The notes beneath the pieces are model-generated. The model saw only the letters and a program-made list of their open reading frames with translations, made no database searches and had not been told where the DNA came from. A program made the position numbers and the translations under genes. Of a DNA stretch of 64,000 nucleotides, positions 53,259-62,052 are shown in pieces. The stretch is taken from positions 4,464,001-4,528,000 of the forward strand of contig NZ_CP020105.1 in assembly GCF_002067135.1 (NCBI RefSeq), read 5' to 3'. The stretch's first letter is position 1, and each line of letters opens with the position of its first letter. The DNA is from Spirosoma rigui. Lineage in GTDB: Bacteria > Bacteroidota > Bacteroidia > Cytophagales > Spirosomataceae.

Positions 53259-53936
53259 TCACTCCTCTTTTAGGACATAACCCATCCCAAACTGAGTGTG
53301 AATCAGTTTTTGGGGGAAATCCTTGTCGATTTTTTTCCGGAGGTAGTTGATGTATACTTCCACGACGTTGGTACCCGTATCGAAGTTCAAATCCCAGACA
53401 TGCTCCGCAATATCGGGTTTGGACAGGACCCGGCCCTGGTTGCGCATGAGGTATTCGAGCAGGGCAAACTCGCGGGCGGTCAGGTCAATAGGCTGCCCAT
53501 CGCGGCTCACACTTTTGGCATCGAGGTTCATTTCCAGCCCCGCAAACCGCAGCTTCTGCGCCGTCATCGACACCATCGTTCCACGCTTCGTCAGCGACCG
53601 TACCCGCGCCAGCAGTTCGGCAAACTGGAATGGCTTGGTCAGGTACTGATCGGCTCCGGCGTCGAATCCACTGATTTTATCCTCGGTTTCGCCCAGGGCA
53701 GTCAGTAGCAGGACCGGCGTTGACAAACCGCTTTGCCGCAGCTCGCGTACCAGTTCGAACCCATTCAGTCCCGGTAAAATAACATCGGTAATGATGAGCG
53801 AATAATTCGTTTTCAACGCCAGCCGTTTGGCGATCAGGCCATCGTAGGCAATATCTACCTCAAATTGGCTCTCTTCAAGCCCCTGTTGAATGGCGTGCAA
53901 TGTTTTAGGCTCATCTTCAACGACTAGTATCTTCAT
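53259..53936 (-). CDS. OmpR/PhoB-family response regulator
   Basis: 225 aa from the ATG at 53936 (MKILVVEDEPKTLHAIQQGL). Receiver with EDE acidic cluster, phospho-Asp in LIITDVILPG and Lys in YLTKPFQ; winged helix with recognition segment NFDTGTNVVEVYINYLRKKI and wing FGMGYVL. The segment differs by one residue from the regulator at 6569-7255. An ATG at 54011 adds 25 residues before the receiver and lies just after a -7 element; the receiver-only start is preferred. Likely binds the CTTAGAA repeats at 49997 and 51636 (inference). Confidence 0.93.
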   Translation of the reverse strand: MKILVVEDEPKTLHAIQQGLEESQFEVDIAYDGLIAKRLALKTNYSLIITDVILPGLNGFELVRELRQSGLSTPVLLLTALGETEDKISGFDAGADQYLTKPFQFAELLARVRSLTKRGTMVSMTAQKLRFAGLEMNLDAKSVSRDGQPIDLTAREFALLEYLMRNQGRVLSKPDIAEHVWDLNFDTGTNVVEVYINYLRKKIDKDFPQKLIHTQFGMGYVLKEE

Positions 53937-54016
53937 AAAGCAGGTGATGTCAGTAGTCAACGGATCAGTCGTGTCGCTTGTTATCGACCGCGGCTCGTCC
54001 GGGTGCGTCATGCCAA

Positions 54017-54024
54017 CAAAACTA
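54017..54024 (-). promoter_or_regulatory. -7 promoter element for the regulator/kinase pair
   Basis: TAGTTTTG on the minus strand is an exact TAnnTTTG match, 80 bases upstream of the regulator start at 53936. No CTTAGAA repeats lie near it, so the pair does not appear to autoregulate through that motif. Confidence 0.55.
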
Positions 54025-54091
54025 GTCCCGTAGCCTTATAAATTTATGCGAATTATTGTATTAAATCTTTTTATTTACCAATTTTGATCCA

Positions 54092-54186
54092 CTTGCTGAT
54101 CTGACAGACCAGCGCAGACATTACTTTTTCAATTCAGGTTGTATTCAATCCGGAAAGGCTGGCCGCACTACGACCAGCCTTTTTAT
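54092..54186 (+). ncRNA. Candidate small RNA, about 95 nt, plus strand
   Basis: Between the regulator and nuclease genes, both on the minus strand. Plus-strand CAATTTTG (54079-54086), one base off TAnnTTTG, has a TTG 20 bases upstream at the -33 position. It is followed by a hairpin GCTGATCTG/CAGACCAGC, a U-rich single-stranded part, and a terminator stem AAAGGCTGG / CCAGCCTTT (54154-54162 and 54174-54182) with TTTTTATTG after it. No gene frame fits. Nothing else explains a plus-strand terminator here. Confidence 0.4.
54154..54186 (+). terminator. Plus-strand intrinsic terminator without an upstream gene
   Basis: Perfect 9-bp stem, 11-base loop, then a T-rich run (CCTTTTTATTG). On the minus strand the stem is followed by TTTCC, so the plus-strand reading is the better one. 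It is the 3' end of the candidate small RNA at 54092. Confidence 0.65.
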
Positions 54187-54268
54187 TGTTTATCGGCCCT
54201 CTGGGGCCGGGTATCCTCCAGGCCCGCTCACACCGGTTACGCGGCAAAGAATCTGACTGCCAGCCTGT

Positions 54269-57200
54269 TCATCGTCCGCAGATCCCTTTGAAATCACAGT
54301 ACTGGCAGGTTTCGATCTGATCAGTTTTGCGGAACGGCCGGTCGGTATCGAGCATCTGCTGCACCAGCGTTTGCAACAGCTCTTCCGAATCGGCAATGTA
54401 CTGAGCCGGGCTGTCGTCGTTACCGAAGCGGACCGGGTTCGTTTTAAAGCCACCGTTGACATCCCGGAAGGAATAAAACCCGGCCTCGACCGGCAACCCT
54501 TTGGCCTCGTAAATATCCCGCTTGGCTTTATCGCGGGGCAACCCGCCAAAGTCGTTGATGTTTTTCAGCGCCAGGTAACGATACAGCCATAACTGCCGCA
54601 TCTTGTCTTCCTTGCCGTCGTTGAGCAGTTTATCGGTCAGGTCTTTGGGTGTTTTATCGGTCAGGTCAACGCGGCCGGTTTTGTAATCGACGATGCGGAT
54701 CTGGTCGCCAAACCGTTCGATCCGGTCAATTTTACCCGCAATACGGACCCGCAGGGGCTCCCGTCCGGCCAGGGGTACATGCAGGAAAGTTTCAAGGGTT
54801 TGTTCGGTTCCAATCACGGTCAGACCGCGCAGCTCGCTTTGCTGCCGCTGAAACTCGATCATAAGCTTCTGGGCCAGTTCGTACAGGAGCAGGTTCATGC
54901 CCGACTCAATAACCCGCCCTTTCATGGAACTGGCAAATTCTTCCTGCAGCAACCGGATCACGAGCGCTTCGTCGACGGGCAGATTCACGAGCCGGTATTC
55001 TTTGTCGAGTCGTTCAAGGACCTTGTGGAGCCAGTTACCGAACTCGGCCGCGCCCATTTTCTCTTCCATATCCTCTTCTTCGCTGATATTGACGATCCGG
55101 CTGAAATAGAACGACATGGAGCACCGAACGTACTGGTTGAGGTAGGATGGGTACAGTCCTTTGGTAGTGAGCAAATTGATAAGATCGGCCCGGATGGCGT
55201 CGGTTTTGGGAACGCTCAGTTCGCTCAGGTCCGCAAGTTTATCGGTCCCCGGCCGCCCAAAGCGCACAGCCGGGTGGCTGATCCGGATCAGCCCGTTTGA
55301 CCGGGGCACCAGTTCGTGCTCGATCTGGCGAATGAACCGGCTCGGTTCACCCTTGCTGCTTCCGTAGGCATCAGTGGAGGTGGTATGGATAAGCACAATG
55401 TCGCTGGCACGCTGAAGCAGGCGATAGAAGTGGTAGGCCGTTACCGACTCCTGCTCGCGGTAGGTGGGCAGTCCGATAACCGGATCAGACGCGATATCGA
55501 GCGGAATGAGCGAGTTCAACTTGCGCGACTGGGGCAGAATCCCTTCGTTGACCGACAGGATAATGATCCGGTCGAAGTCCAGGGCCCGGGTTTCGAGCAT
55601 CCCCATGACCTGCAGCTGGCTACGTCCTTCGCTCGTGAACGGAATGCTCGTTTGCCGGATCAGTTCGTACAGGAACTGCTTGAAGCTCCGCACCGTCACC
55701 GCAGCCTGTCCGTCAGGCCCCTTACCCGTAGCGGGTCGGCCGGGCGCGGCTGTTTCCAGGGACGTAGTCTGGCGATTCAGCGTTGTTTCGAGCTGGCGGA
55801 GCAGCGAGTAGAACAGGTACAGGTACTCCGTTTCGATCGCATCCTGGCTATCCCGGTAAACGGCGCGCAGCAGATCGATGAGCGCGTAGAGCGACCGAAT
55901 GGCTTTCATAGGCTCCTCGTTGGGCCAGCGGGCAAACAGCACCCGGACCAGCGGATCGTCCTGCCCCAGTTCGAGCATTTCCCGTTCGGTCAGGTATACC
56001 CGCTGCTCTTTCACGATGCTTTTGGCAATCCACTGGAACAGCGGTTCGGGGGGGAGCACCTCGCCTTTCTCGTTGATACCGCCGGGCCACTCCAGCGCAT
56101 GAATCCGTTCGTACTGCTTCACAAAGGGGTGGTTGAGCAGTTTGACAACGTGGCGGTGGTGAAACTTCGGTATCCGCAAATCCCGGCCATCCTTTGTCCG
56201 GAATTCATGAACGGTACGCTGCATCTCGAACAGTGTATCGACCAGCGTAAACAGCAGGGACGACCGCAGGGACAGCCCCATCGTTACGTTGAGGTCGGTT
56301 ACGTTCTCATCCAGGGCATATAAGACCGGCACCAAAAGCGTTTCGTCGGCCAGTACGATGGCGGTCTTGGTCCTTGTTGAGGACGGATAAGGGGTAAGGG
56401 GGGCGGACACCCCTCCGCTTTCTTCCTGCCACTCCTTGTAAATTTTCCCCGCAACTTTGGCCTGCATACTGGCATTGGGAACGCCCACGACCCGGATATT
56501 TTTTTCGGTGCCGAGCAGGTTGTTAAAATTCTCCCGGATCGTCTGCTTACTGTCTCTCGACAGCAGCCAGCCATTATCGCGGTACTTACGGAGAAAATGA
56601 CCTGCTTCCTGCCGCCAGTCGTCGAGGTAATACGGGTCGGCGTCCCAGATCATTTCGGCTTTCTGCGCGTCGACCAGTACTTTGATGATCCGCTCTTCGG
56701 CCGCACTAAGGGCGTTGAAACCCACAAAATAGACCCGTTCGTAGGCGGTATTATCCCGAACCATCGACTCCACATTGTCGGCCAGCAGGCGGTAGGCCAT
56801 ACCCCGGTAAGCCAGCCCCTGGGCCGTCAGGCGTTCCTGCAGGGCGTGATAGGCCGTTTGAAGGTTTTCGAACAGTTTGAAGTAACGAGCCGTGCCGGGC
56901 GTTTCGGCGAGCGGTTTTGCCGACGGCGGCAGGTCGGCCTGCCAGCGTTCGAGCGCCTTGGCTGCGGTGAGGTAGCTGAACAGCGCCGAAGGCTTGACGA
57001 GGTACTGGTCGATCCGGTCGAAGTCGGCCAGCAGTACCGACGCCCAGCCAATGAACTGCTCGAATTCGACCAGCGGATCTATTACCCGGAACACGTCGTA
57101 GAGTTCAAACAGCAAACTCACCGAGTCGATCAGCTGCACCCCGGCCGACTGGGTGATAAAGTCATCGACAGCCAGCGCATGCGGAGCCAGAAATGGCCGG

Positions 57201-57331
57201 TCGGAGTGAGAGGCCAGTTCTTCCAGGAACACCGATACGGCCCGGCGCGTGGGCAAAATCACCCACACATCGCTCAGGCTGGGTCCGTGGTTATCAAAAA
57301 TACGTTGGGCTGTCTGTTGAAGAAAAGTCAT
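54269..57331 (-). CDS. addB: AddB-like helicase-nuclease with PD-(D/E)XK domain
   Basis: 1020 aa from the ATG at 57331 (MTFLQQTAQRIFDNHGPSLS). N-terminal UvrD-like helicase remnant with VWVILPTRRAVSVFLEELA; C-terminal RecB-type nuclease with GNWLHKVLERL, GKIDRIE and IVDYKTGRV (about 865-890), carrying the catalytic Asp and Lys. One Cys in NQYVRCSMSFYF (about 733) and three in TCQYCDFKGICGR at the C-terminus fit the Fe-S cluster of AddB. It processes double-strand DNA breaks with an AddA partner, which is not in this window. TATCTTTA at 57371-57378 is a one-mismatch -7 candidate. Confidence 0.87.
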   Translation of the reverse strand: MTFLQQTAQRIFDNHGPSLSDVWVILPTRRAVSVFLEELASHSDRPFLAPHALAVDDFITQSAGVQLIDSVSLLFELYDVFRVIDPLVEFEQFIGWASVLLADFDRIDQYLVKPSALFSYLTAAKALERWQADLPPSAKPLAETPGTARYFKLFENLQTAYHALQERLTAQGLAYRGMAYRLLADNVESMVRDNTAYERVYFVGFNALSAAEERIIKVLVDAQKAEMIWDADPYYLDDWRQEAGHFLRKYRDNGWLLSRDSKQTIRENFNNLLGTEKNIRVVGVPNASMQAKVAGKIYKEWQEESGGVSAPLTPYPSSTRTKTAIVLADETLLVPVLYALDENVTDLNVTMGLSLRSSLLFTLVDTLFEMQRTVHEFRTKDGRDLRIPKFHHRHVVKLLNHPFVKQYERIHALEWPGGINEKGEVLPPEPLFQWIAKSIVKEQRVYLTEREMLELGQDDPLVRVLFARWPNEEPMKAIRSLYALIDLLRAVYRDSQDAIETEYLYLFYSLLRQLETTLNRQTTSLETAAPGRPATGKGPDGQAAVTVRSFKQFLYELIRQTSIPFTSEGRSQLQVMGMLETRALDFDRIIILSVNEGILPQSRKLNSLIPLDIASDPVIGLPTYREQESVTAYHFYRLLQRASDIVLIHTTSTDAYGSSKGEPSRFIRQIEHELVPRSNGLIRISHPAVRFGRPGTDKLADLSELSVPKTDAIRADLINLLTTKGLYPSYLNQYVRCSMSFYFSRIVNISEEEDMEEKMGAAEFGNWLHKVLERLDKEYRLVNLPVDEALVIRLLQEEFASSMKGRVIESGMNLLLYELAQKLMIEFQRQQSELRGLTVIGTEQTLETFLHVPLAGREPLRVRIAGKIDRIERFGDQIRIVDYKTGRVDLTDKTPKDLTDKLLNDGKEDKMRQLWLYRYLALKNINDFGGLPRDKAKRDIYEAKGLPVEAGFYSFRDVNGGFKTNPVRFGNDDSPAQYIADSEELLQTLVQQMLDTDRPFRKTDQIETCQYCDFKGICGR

Positions 57332-57426
57332 TCCGTTGGTCAATCAATCGACGGGTACTCTGTCGAACCGTAAAGATAACCCACCCGGCCGCGACTATCG
57401 TGTCTGGAGAGGGCAATTTGCCTCAC

Positions 57427-58023
57427 TCAATGCATTCTATCGCCCCGGACGGTCATCGTCGCCATAATATCGGCTTCTACCGCCAGGAACTCCTTCCAGC
57501 GTTCCCGAACGCGTTCGGCAGGCACGTAACGCTCGGCCAGTTCGATGAAGGCGCGGTAGTGTCCCGCTTCGGAAATCATCAGCTCGTGGTAGAATTTGCG
57601 CAGACTTTCGTCGGCGATATGGGTAGCCAGTAGCTTGAATCGTTCGCAGCTACGTGCTTCGATCAGGGCGTTGATGAGCAGGTTATCCATCATCTGCTCG
57701 TGCTGGTCGCCAATGGAACGACGCAGCCGGGAACGCAGTTCGTTGACGTACTCATCTTTCCGTTGGCGTCCCATCCGGATATTCCGTTTACGAATCTCTT
57801 TCAGTACCCGCTGGAAGTGTCCCCACTCTTCGGCCACGATGGGCGTCAACGTCTCCACCAGTTTTTCTTTGTCGGTATACATAACGATGAGCGATATGCA
57901 CGACGAAGCGGCTTTCTGTTCGCACCAGGCGTGGTCGATCAGAATGTCAGCGATGTTCATTTCGGCAATGTTCACCCAGCGCGGGTCGGTGGGCAATTCG
58001 AGCCCCAGCGTAGTCAGTGACAT
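57427..58023 (-). CDS. miaE: tRNA-(2-methylthio-N6-isopentenyl adenosine) hydroxylase MiaE
   Basis: 198 aa from the ATG at 58023 (MSLTTLGLELPTDPRWVN). A di-iron four-helix protein: Glu in DHAWCEQKAAS, EEWGHF (Glu and His), EARSCERF, and EAGHYRAF (Glu and His) supply the iron ligands. It hydroxylates the isopentenyl side chain at tRNA A37, the last step of ms2io6A formation. Divergent from msrA with a good promoter in between. Confidence 0.92.
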   Translation of the reverse strand: MSLTTLGLELPTDPRWVNIAEMNIADILIDHAWCEQKAASSCISLIVMYTDKEKLVETLTPIVAEEWGHFQRVLKEIRKRNIRMGRQRKDEYVNELRSRLRRSIGDQHEQMMDNLLINALIEARSCERFKLLATHIADESLRKFYHELMISEAGHYRAFIELAERYVPAERVRERWKEFLAVEADIMATMTVRGDRMH

Positions 58024-58067
58024 AATGTTCAGGCCCACGGTTGGCACCGCGGGTAAATTGATTATGC

Positions 58068-58095
58068 CAAAGTTAACGATTGTTCGACCCCCAAA
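58068..58095 (-). promoter_or_regulatory. miaE promoter
   Basis: On the minus strand TAACTTTG (58068-58075) matches TAnnTTTG, and TTTG at 58092-58095 lies 16 bases upstream at the -33 place. The start codon is 44 bases downstream. Confidence 0.6.
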
Positions 58096-58130
58096 CGCAA
58101 CCAGCAGGCTGCGTTTACTGTTGTTACGGT

Positions 58131-58802
58131 ATGAAATCCCTTGTATCCTTTTTCATTCTCGTCGCGCTCCTCACGGGTTGTCAGGAGCGCTCCGGCACAA
58201 CGGCCGATACCCGTAAAGACACCAGTCCCGCCAAGTTGCCCGCGCTCCAGGCGGGTGAAGCGGTAGCCACCTTTGCCGCCGGTTGTTTCTGGTGCACCGA
58301 AGCCCAGTTCGAGTCGCTTCGGGGCGTTCGGGAAGTGGTTTCGGGCTATGCCGGGGGTGACCTCGAAAACCCGACCTACGAACAGGTGGGTTCCGGGCAG
58401 ACGGGCCACGCCGAAGCCATTCAGGTCTACTATGACCCCAAGGTGGTTTCGTTCGAGACGCTGGTGAACGCGTTCTTCGTTGCCCACGATGCTACGTCGC
58501 TCAACCGACAGGGGCCCGATGTGGGCACGCAGTACCGGTCCATCGCGTTTTACCGCACCCCCGCCGAGAAGGCCACCATCGACGCTGTTATCAACCAGGA
58601 GAACAGCTCGGGGCATTACAGCCGCCCCATTGTGACGCAGGTAACGCCGTTCTCGGTCTTCTACCCGGCGGAAGTCTACCACCAGGGGTATTATTACACC
58701 CATCCCAATGAGCTTTACGTCAGCTCGGTTTCTACACCCAAGGTGGAGAAGTTCCGCGCACGCATGGCCGACAAGCTGAAAAAGCAGCTCGTTAATGAGT
58801 GA
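58131..58802 (+). CDS. msrA: Peptide-methionine (S)-S-oxide reductase MsrA, lipoprotein form
   Basis: 223 aa from the ATG at 58131, giving signal MKSLVSFFILVALLTGC with a lipobox, so the enzyme is exported and lipid-anchored. MsrA active site AAGCFWCTEAQFE near residue 50 with the nucleophile Cys in GCFW; later GYAGGDLENPTYEQVGSGQT, GPDVGTQYRSIAFY and SVFYPAEVYHQGYY are family landmarks. It repairs oxidised Met in envelope proteins. The second Cys of the active segment (FWC) may help recycling. Confidence 0.93.
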   Translation: MKSLVSFFILVALLTGCQERSGTTADTRKDTSPAKLPALQAGEAVATFAAGCFWCTEAQFESLRGVREVVSGYAGGDLENPTYEQVGSGQTGHAEAIQVYYDPKVVSFETLVNAFFVAHDATSLNRQGPDVGTQYRSIAFYRTPAEKATIDAVINQENSSGHYSRPIVTQVTPFSVFYPAEVYHQGYYYTHPNELYVSSVSTPKVEKFRARMADKLKKQLVNE

Positions 58803-58813
58803 GTTAACCAGTC

Positions 58814-58864
58814 GGTCAGTCAGTGAGTCAATCGGTAGCCTACCGGCTTACTCACTGACTGGCC
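58814..58864. repeat. Hairpin after msrA (terminator-like or REP-like)
   Basis: Arms of 15 bases (58814-58828 and 58850-58864; GGTCAGTCAGTGAGT / ACTCACTGACTGGCC) pair with one mismatch, and the centre CGGTAG-C-CTACCG pairs too, so almost all of 58804-58872 can form one stem. Starts 12 bases after the msrA stop. No T-run, so an RNA end or dispersed palindrome is possible. Confidence 0.55.
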
Positions 58865-59041
58865 GGTTTACCAACTAACCCGACAACACACCAGCTGGTC
58901 GACTGAAGTATCGTCCTTCCCCAGCGCAATTTGTCAGGCCCGGCAACCGTTCGGCCCAAACGTATATTGTGGGATTGCCGCGAACCTCGTAACATTGTTC
59001 AGTCTTTTACCACACGGGGGTTCCCAAAACGACTGATACCC

Positions 59042-59755
59042 ATGCCTGAGTCCGATCAATCCATTGGCCGTAAAATCCTTGGATTCTTCATTAAGGAAGA
59101 AGATTCCGACACTACCGCCACCGGTAAACCAGCTACCTCTCCGGCGGCCGGAGGGTCACCAGCCCCGGCGGTACCGCGTCCACCCGCTAGCGCTACGACG
59201 CCCAACCCCGCGCCCGCTACTACGGCTACCGGCGCTGTCGACCCGAAGTTCGCCCAGCATTTCGCCGACGTCCTGGCTCAGAATAACCCACCCGGCCCCG
59301 ACTATTTCGAGTTCCGGGAAACGCTGCGCAGCCTGTCTAATCTCGGCCTGCCCGAAGAAAAGCAGTACCAGGCAGCCTGGGCGAGTTTTAAAGCCCTGGC
59401 CGGTACGGCTGATATGTCGATGCTGACCAACACGGCCAACCAGTACATAGCGGCCCTGAGCAAAGACCGCGATGCCTTCGGCAAAAGCGTGGAAGCGGCC
59501 ATTGCCGAACGGGTGGGCGGCCTGCAGAATGAGCAAAAACGCCTGCAAACGGAGAATGAAGCGCTGGCGAAACAGCTGCTCGCCATCCAACAGCAGATCG
59601 ACGCGAACAACAACCGGCTGACCAGCATTGGGGGCGACATTACGGAGCAGAGCGCCCGGATTACGCAGAACCAGCAGAACTACGACGTTACGTTTGCTCA
59701 CTTTATCGAACAGATCAAAGGCGATATTGCCAAAATAACGCAGTACCTTAAGTGA
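59042..59755 (+). CDS. Unknown coiled-coil protein, first of a four-gene set
   Basis: 237 aa from the ATG at 59042 (MPESDQSIGRKILGFFIKEE); a longer frame upstream has no coding look. No signal peptide or membrane span. Residues about 20-75 are low-complexity Ala/Pro/Thr (PATSPAAGGSPAPAVPRPPA), then a helical domain about 80-160 and a long coiled coil about 160-225 with leucine and Gln repeats (QKRLQTENEALAKQLLAIQQ). No homologue recognised. TAACATTG (58990-58997) is a one-base-off -7 element with TTG 20 bases upstream, so this gene probably heads the set. Probably cytoplasmic structural or scaffold protein. Confidence 0.75.
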   Translation: MPESDQSIGRKILGFFIKEEDSDTTATGKPATSPAAGGSPAPAVPRPPASATTPNPAPATTATGAVDPKFAQHFADVLAQNNPPGPDYFEFRETLRSLSNLGLPEEKQYQAAWASFKALAGTADMSMLTNTANQYIAALSKDRDAFGKSVEAAIAERVGGLQNEQKRLQTENEALAKQLLAIQQQIDANNNRLTSIGGDITEQSARITQNQQNYDVTFAHFIEQIKGDIAKITQYLK

Positions 59756-59852
59756 GAATACCGGGTAGTTCGGGATGGACCACCAACCCGGACGCCGACA
59801 TACTCACATCGTCCCTTTCCCTATCACTGAATAACCCGCAACTTTCAAGACA

Positions 59853-60881
59853 ATGGCTACTCCTGATTTCTCCCAGCTTGGCGGCAACACCGACGTAGAA
59901 AAACGTTCGTTCTGGAGCCGCCCCGAGGGTATACTCGGCATGATCGTGCTTGCCGGTGTCGCCGGATTAGGGCTGGTCTATTTTAACCGGATTATCGAGT
60001 TTTTGATCCGGGCCACCTCCAACCTGCTCGAACTGGCCCTGCTGCTCGGTGCGCTCGGTGTTCTGATTTTCCTTTTTACGAGCCGCGACGTTCGAACGGC
60101 CGTTTTCTTTCTCTTTAAGTCGCTGATGCGTACCCTGACGGGCACCGTGATCCAGCTGAACCCCATTGCTATCATGAAGATCTACGTGCAGGATCTGAAA
60201 GAGAAACGGCAGAAAATGCAGGGACAGATCGACACGCTGGCCGGACAGCTGGTTAAGCTCAACAAGAAGATCAACGAAAACAACGAAGCCAGCAAGCAAA
60301 AGTTCGCCGAAGCCAACAAGGCAAAGTCGATGACCGACCGGCCCGGTATGCGCGAAGCGGCCCAGTTGGCCACGATCGAAGGGGCCGGGTTGCAGGAGAT
60401 GAACGAAAAACTCCTCCCCCTCCAGCGGAACATGAAAACGGTACTGGCGTTCATGGAAAAAGTAAATACCAGCGCCGACTATATCATCAAGGAAACCGAG
60501 ATCAAGGTCCGGCTGAAGGAAACCGAGTACCAGATCGTGAAGGAAAGCTCGAACGCCCTGAAAACCGCCGTCAGTATTTTCAAAGGTGATCCCGACAAGC
60601 GGTTCTACTTCGATCAGTCGATGGAATACATTCAGGACGACATGAGCCAGAAGCTCGGCGAAATGAAACGCGCCATGGACCTGTCGATGGATTTCATCAA
60701 CGGCGTCGATATTCAGAACGGTATCCTGTCCGACAAGGGCGAGGCTTTACTGGAAGCCTATAACAAGGGAGAGTTCAAGATGGTCCAGCTGGACGCACCG
60801 TCGGCCAACCCCATTACGGCTCCCGTGGCCGGCCAGGTCAACCCGCCCAAAGATGCAGGTTACCGCAACCTGCTCGACTAA
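59853..60881 (+). CDS. Unknown membrane-anchored coiled-coil protein
   Basis: 342 aa. Two N-terminal hydrophobic helices (about 27-44 ILGMIVLAGVAGLGLVYF and 57-75 NLLELALLLGALGVLIFLF), possibly a third, weaker one to about 100, then a long helical cytoplasmic part: coiled coil about 108-165 (LKEKRQKMQGQIDTLAGQLV) and helices to about 300. No enzyme motif seen. It recalls PspA- or TelA-like envelope coiled-coil proteins in outline only. Follows the first gene after 97 bp, same strand. Confidence 0.75.
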   Translation: MATPDFSQLGGNTDVEKRSFWSRPEGILGMIVLAGVAGLGLVYFNRIIEFLIRATSNLLELALLLGALGVLIFLFTSRDVRTAVFFLFKSLMRTLTGTVIQLNPIAIMKIYVQDLKEKRQKMQGQIDTLAGQLVKLNKKINENNEASKQKFAEANKAKSMTDRPGMREAAQLATIEGAGLQEMNEKLLPLQRNMKTVLAFMEKVNTSADYIIKETEIKVRLKETEYQIVKESSNALKTAVSIFKGDPDKRFYFDQSMEYIQDDMSQKLGEMKRAMDLSMDFINGVDIQNGILSDKGEALLEAYNKGEFKMVQLDAPSANPITAPVAGQVNPPKDAGYRNLLD

Positions 60882-60987
60882 CCGTCATTGCCAGGCCTGA
60901 ACGCGGCCCCGCCTGCCCCACGGCTTCCGGCCCGGCCCTTCAGCGCTGCGCTCATTCATTCTTTTCACTCTTTCACCTTTTACATTT

Positions 60988-62052
60988 ATGCAACGTTTAA
61001 CCGTGGCCGGTCGGCTGCTTATTACGGCCCTTGTGCTGGCCGCTATCTTCTTTGGATTCCGCTACTTCGGCGGTAACGAAGCCCTGCGAAAACTCGCCCC
61101 GAAGGATCAGAAAGAAACGGAATACTCCGAATCGCAAACTATGCCCCGCGCCGATGATGAAACGGCCGCCGGTACCGTCGAGGAATCGACGGCGTCGGAC
61201 AACAGTACGTCGTCATCGTCGGACAATAGCGCCAGCAACACCCCCCGTCAGGCTTTCACCTACACCCCGCCCGCCCCGCAAAACGGCAAGCTGAAGGGCG
61301 TCGTGGAATTAGGCGCCAGTGGCTTCAACTCCTTCATCATCCGGGTCGATGACCAGAAGCGGTGGAAGCTCGAAAAAGCCGAGTTCGGCAATAGCCTCGT
61401 CATGGAGAACATGGCATCGGACGAAGATGTCCGGGCGGGACTGAAAAGCTACATTGGCAAGATGCTCGATTTCGGCGTGGGCGGACGGGACATTCATTTT
61501 GTGGTTAGCTCGGGAGCCGCCAAAGCCGAAGGAACGCTGAAAATTACGAAAGCGCTGAAATCGCTGAACTACGTCGTTAACACCGTGACCCCGGAGCAGG
61601 AAGGGTCCCTGGCCCTGCGGTCTGTACTGCCCACCGACTACGCCGATAACTCCTACGTAGTGGACATTGGCTCGGGGAACACCAAGATCTCCTGGAAAGA
61701 GGGCGGCTCAACGAAAGCCCTGGAAACCTACGGGGCCAAATATTTCCAGAACAGCACCAGCGACGAAACCGTAGCGACGGAGGTGAAAGCCAAAGCCAAG
61801 CAGGTGCCGACCGACCACCGCAAAACCTGCTTCATCATCGGGGGTGTGCCGTTTGAACTGGCCAAAGCCGTTCGCAAAGACAAAGAGCGCTATACCGTCC
61901 TGGATGCTCCTTCGGCCTATAACCTCAACGAAGCTAAGTCGAAAGCGGGTCTGAACATTTACCGCTCCATTGCCGAAGCAACCGGCACCAATCAGTTCGT
62001 GTTCGACTGGGACGCTAACTTCACCATTGGTTATCTGCTAACGTTAAAATAA
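60988..62052 (+). CDS. Membrane-anchored Ppx/GppA-like (ASKHA-fold) protein
   Basis: 354 aa. One N-terminal membrane helix (about 9-27 RLLITALVLAAIFFGFRYF), a Ser/Thr/Asp-rich linker about 40-100, then a domain whose landmarks line up with exopolyphosphatase/GppA: VVELGASGFNSFIIRVD (phosphate-1, cf. the family IDLGSNSF), VVSSGAAKAEG, TPEQEGSLALRSV (cf. the catalytic Glu segment), YVVDIGSGNTKISW (phosphate-2, cf. VDIGGGSTE) and CFIIGGVPFELA (adenosine-like). Several catalytic positions differ, so it may bind rather than hydrolyse a nucleotide or polyphosphate. Fold assignment is inference from motif order. Confidence 0.7.
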   Translation: MQRLTVAGRLLITALVLAAIFFGFRYFGGNEALRKLAPKDQKETEYSESQTMPRADDETAAGTVEESTASDNSTSSSSDNSASNTPRQAFTYTPPAPQNGKLKGVVELGASGFNSFIIRVDDQKRWKLEKAEFGNSLVMENMASDEDVRAGLKSYIGKMLDFGVGGRDIHFVVSSGAAKAEGTLKITKALKSLNYVVNTVTPEQEGSLALRSVLPTDYADNSYVVDIGSGNTKISWKEGGSTKALETYGAKYFQNSTSDETVATEVKAKAKQVPTDHRKTCFIIGGVPFELAKAVRKDKERYTVLDAPSAYNLNEAKSKAGLNIYRSIAEATGTNQFVFDWDANFTIGYLLTLK

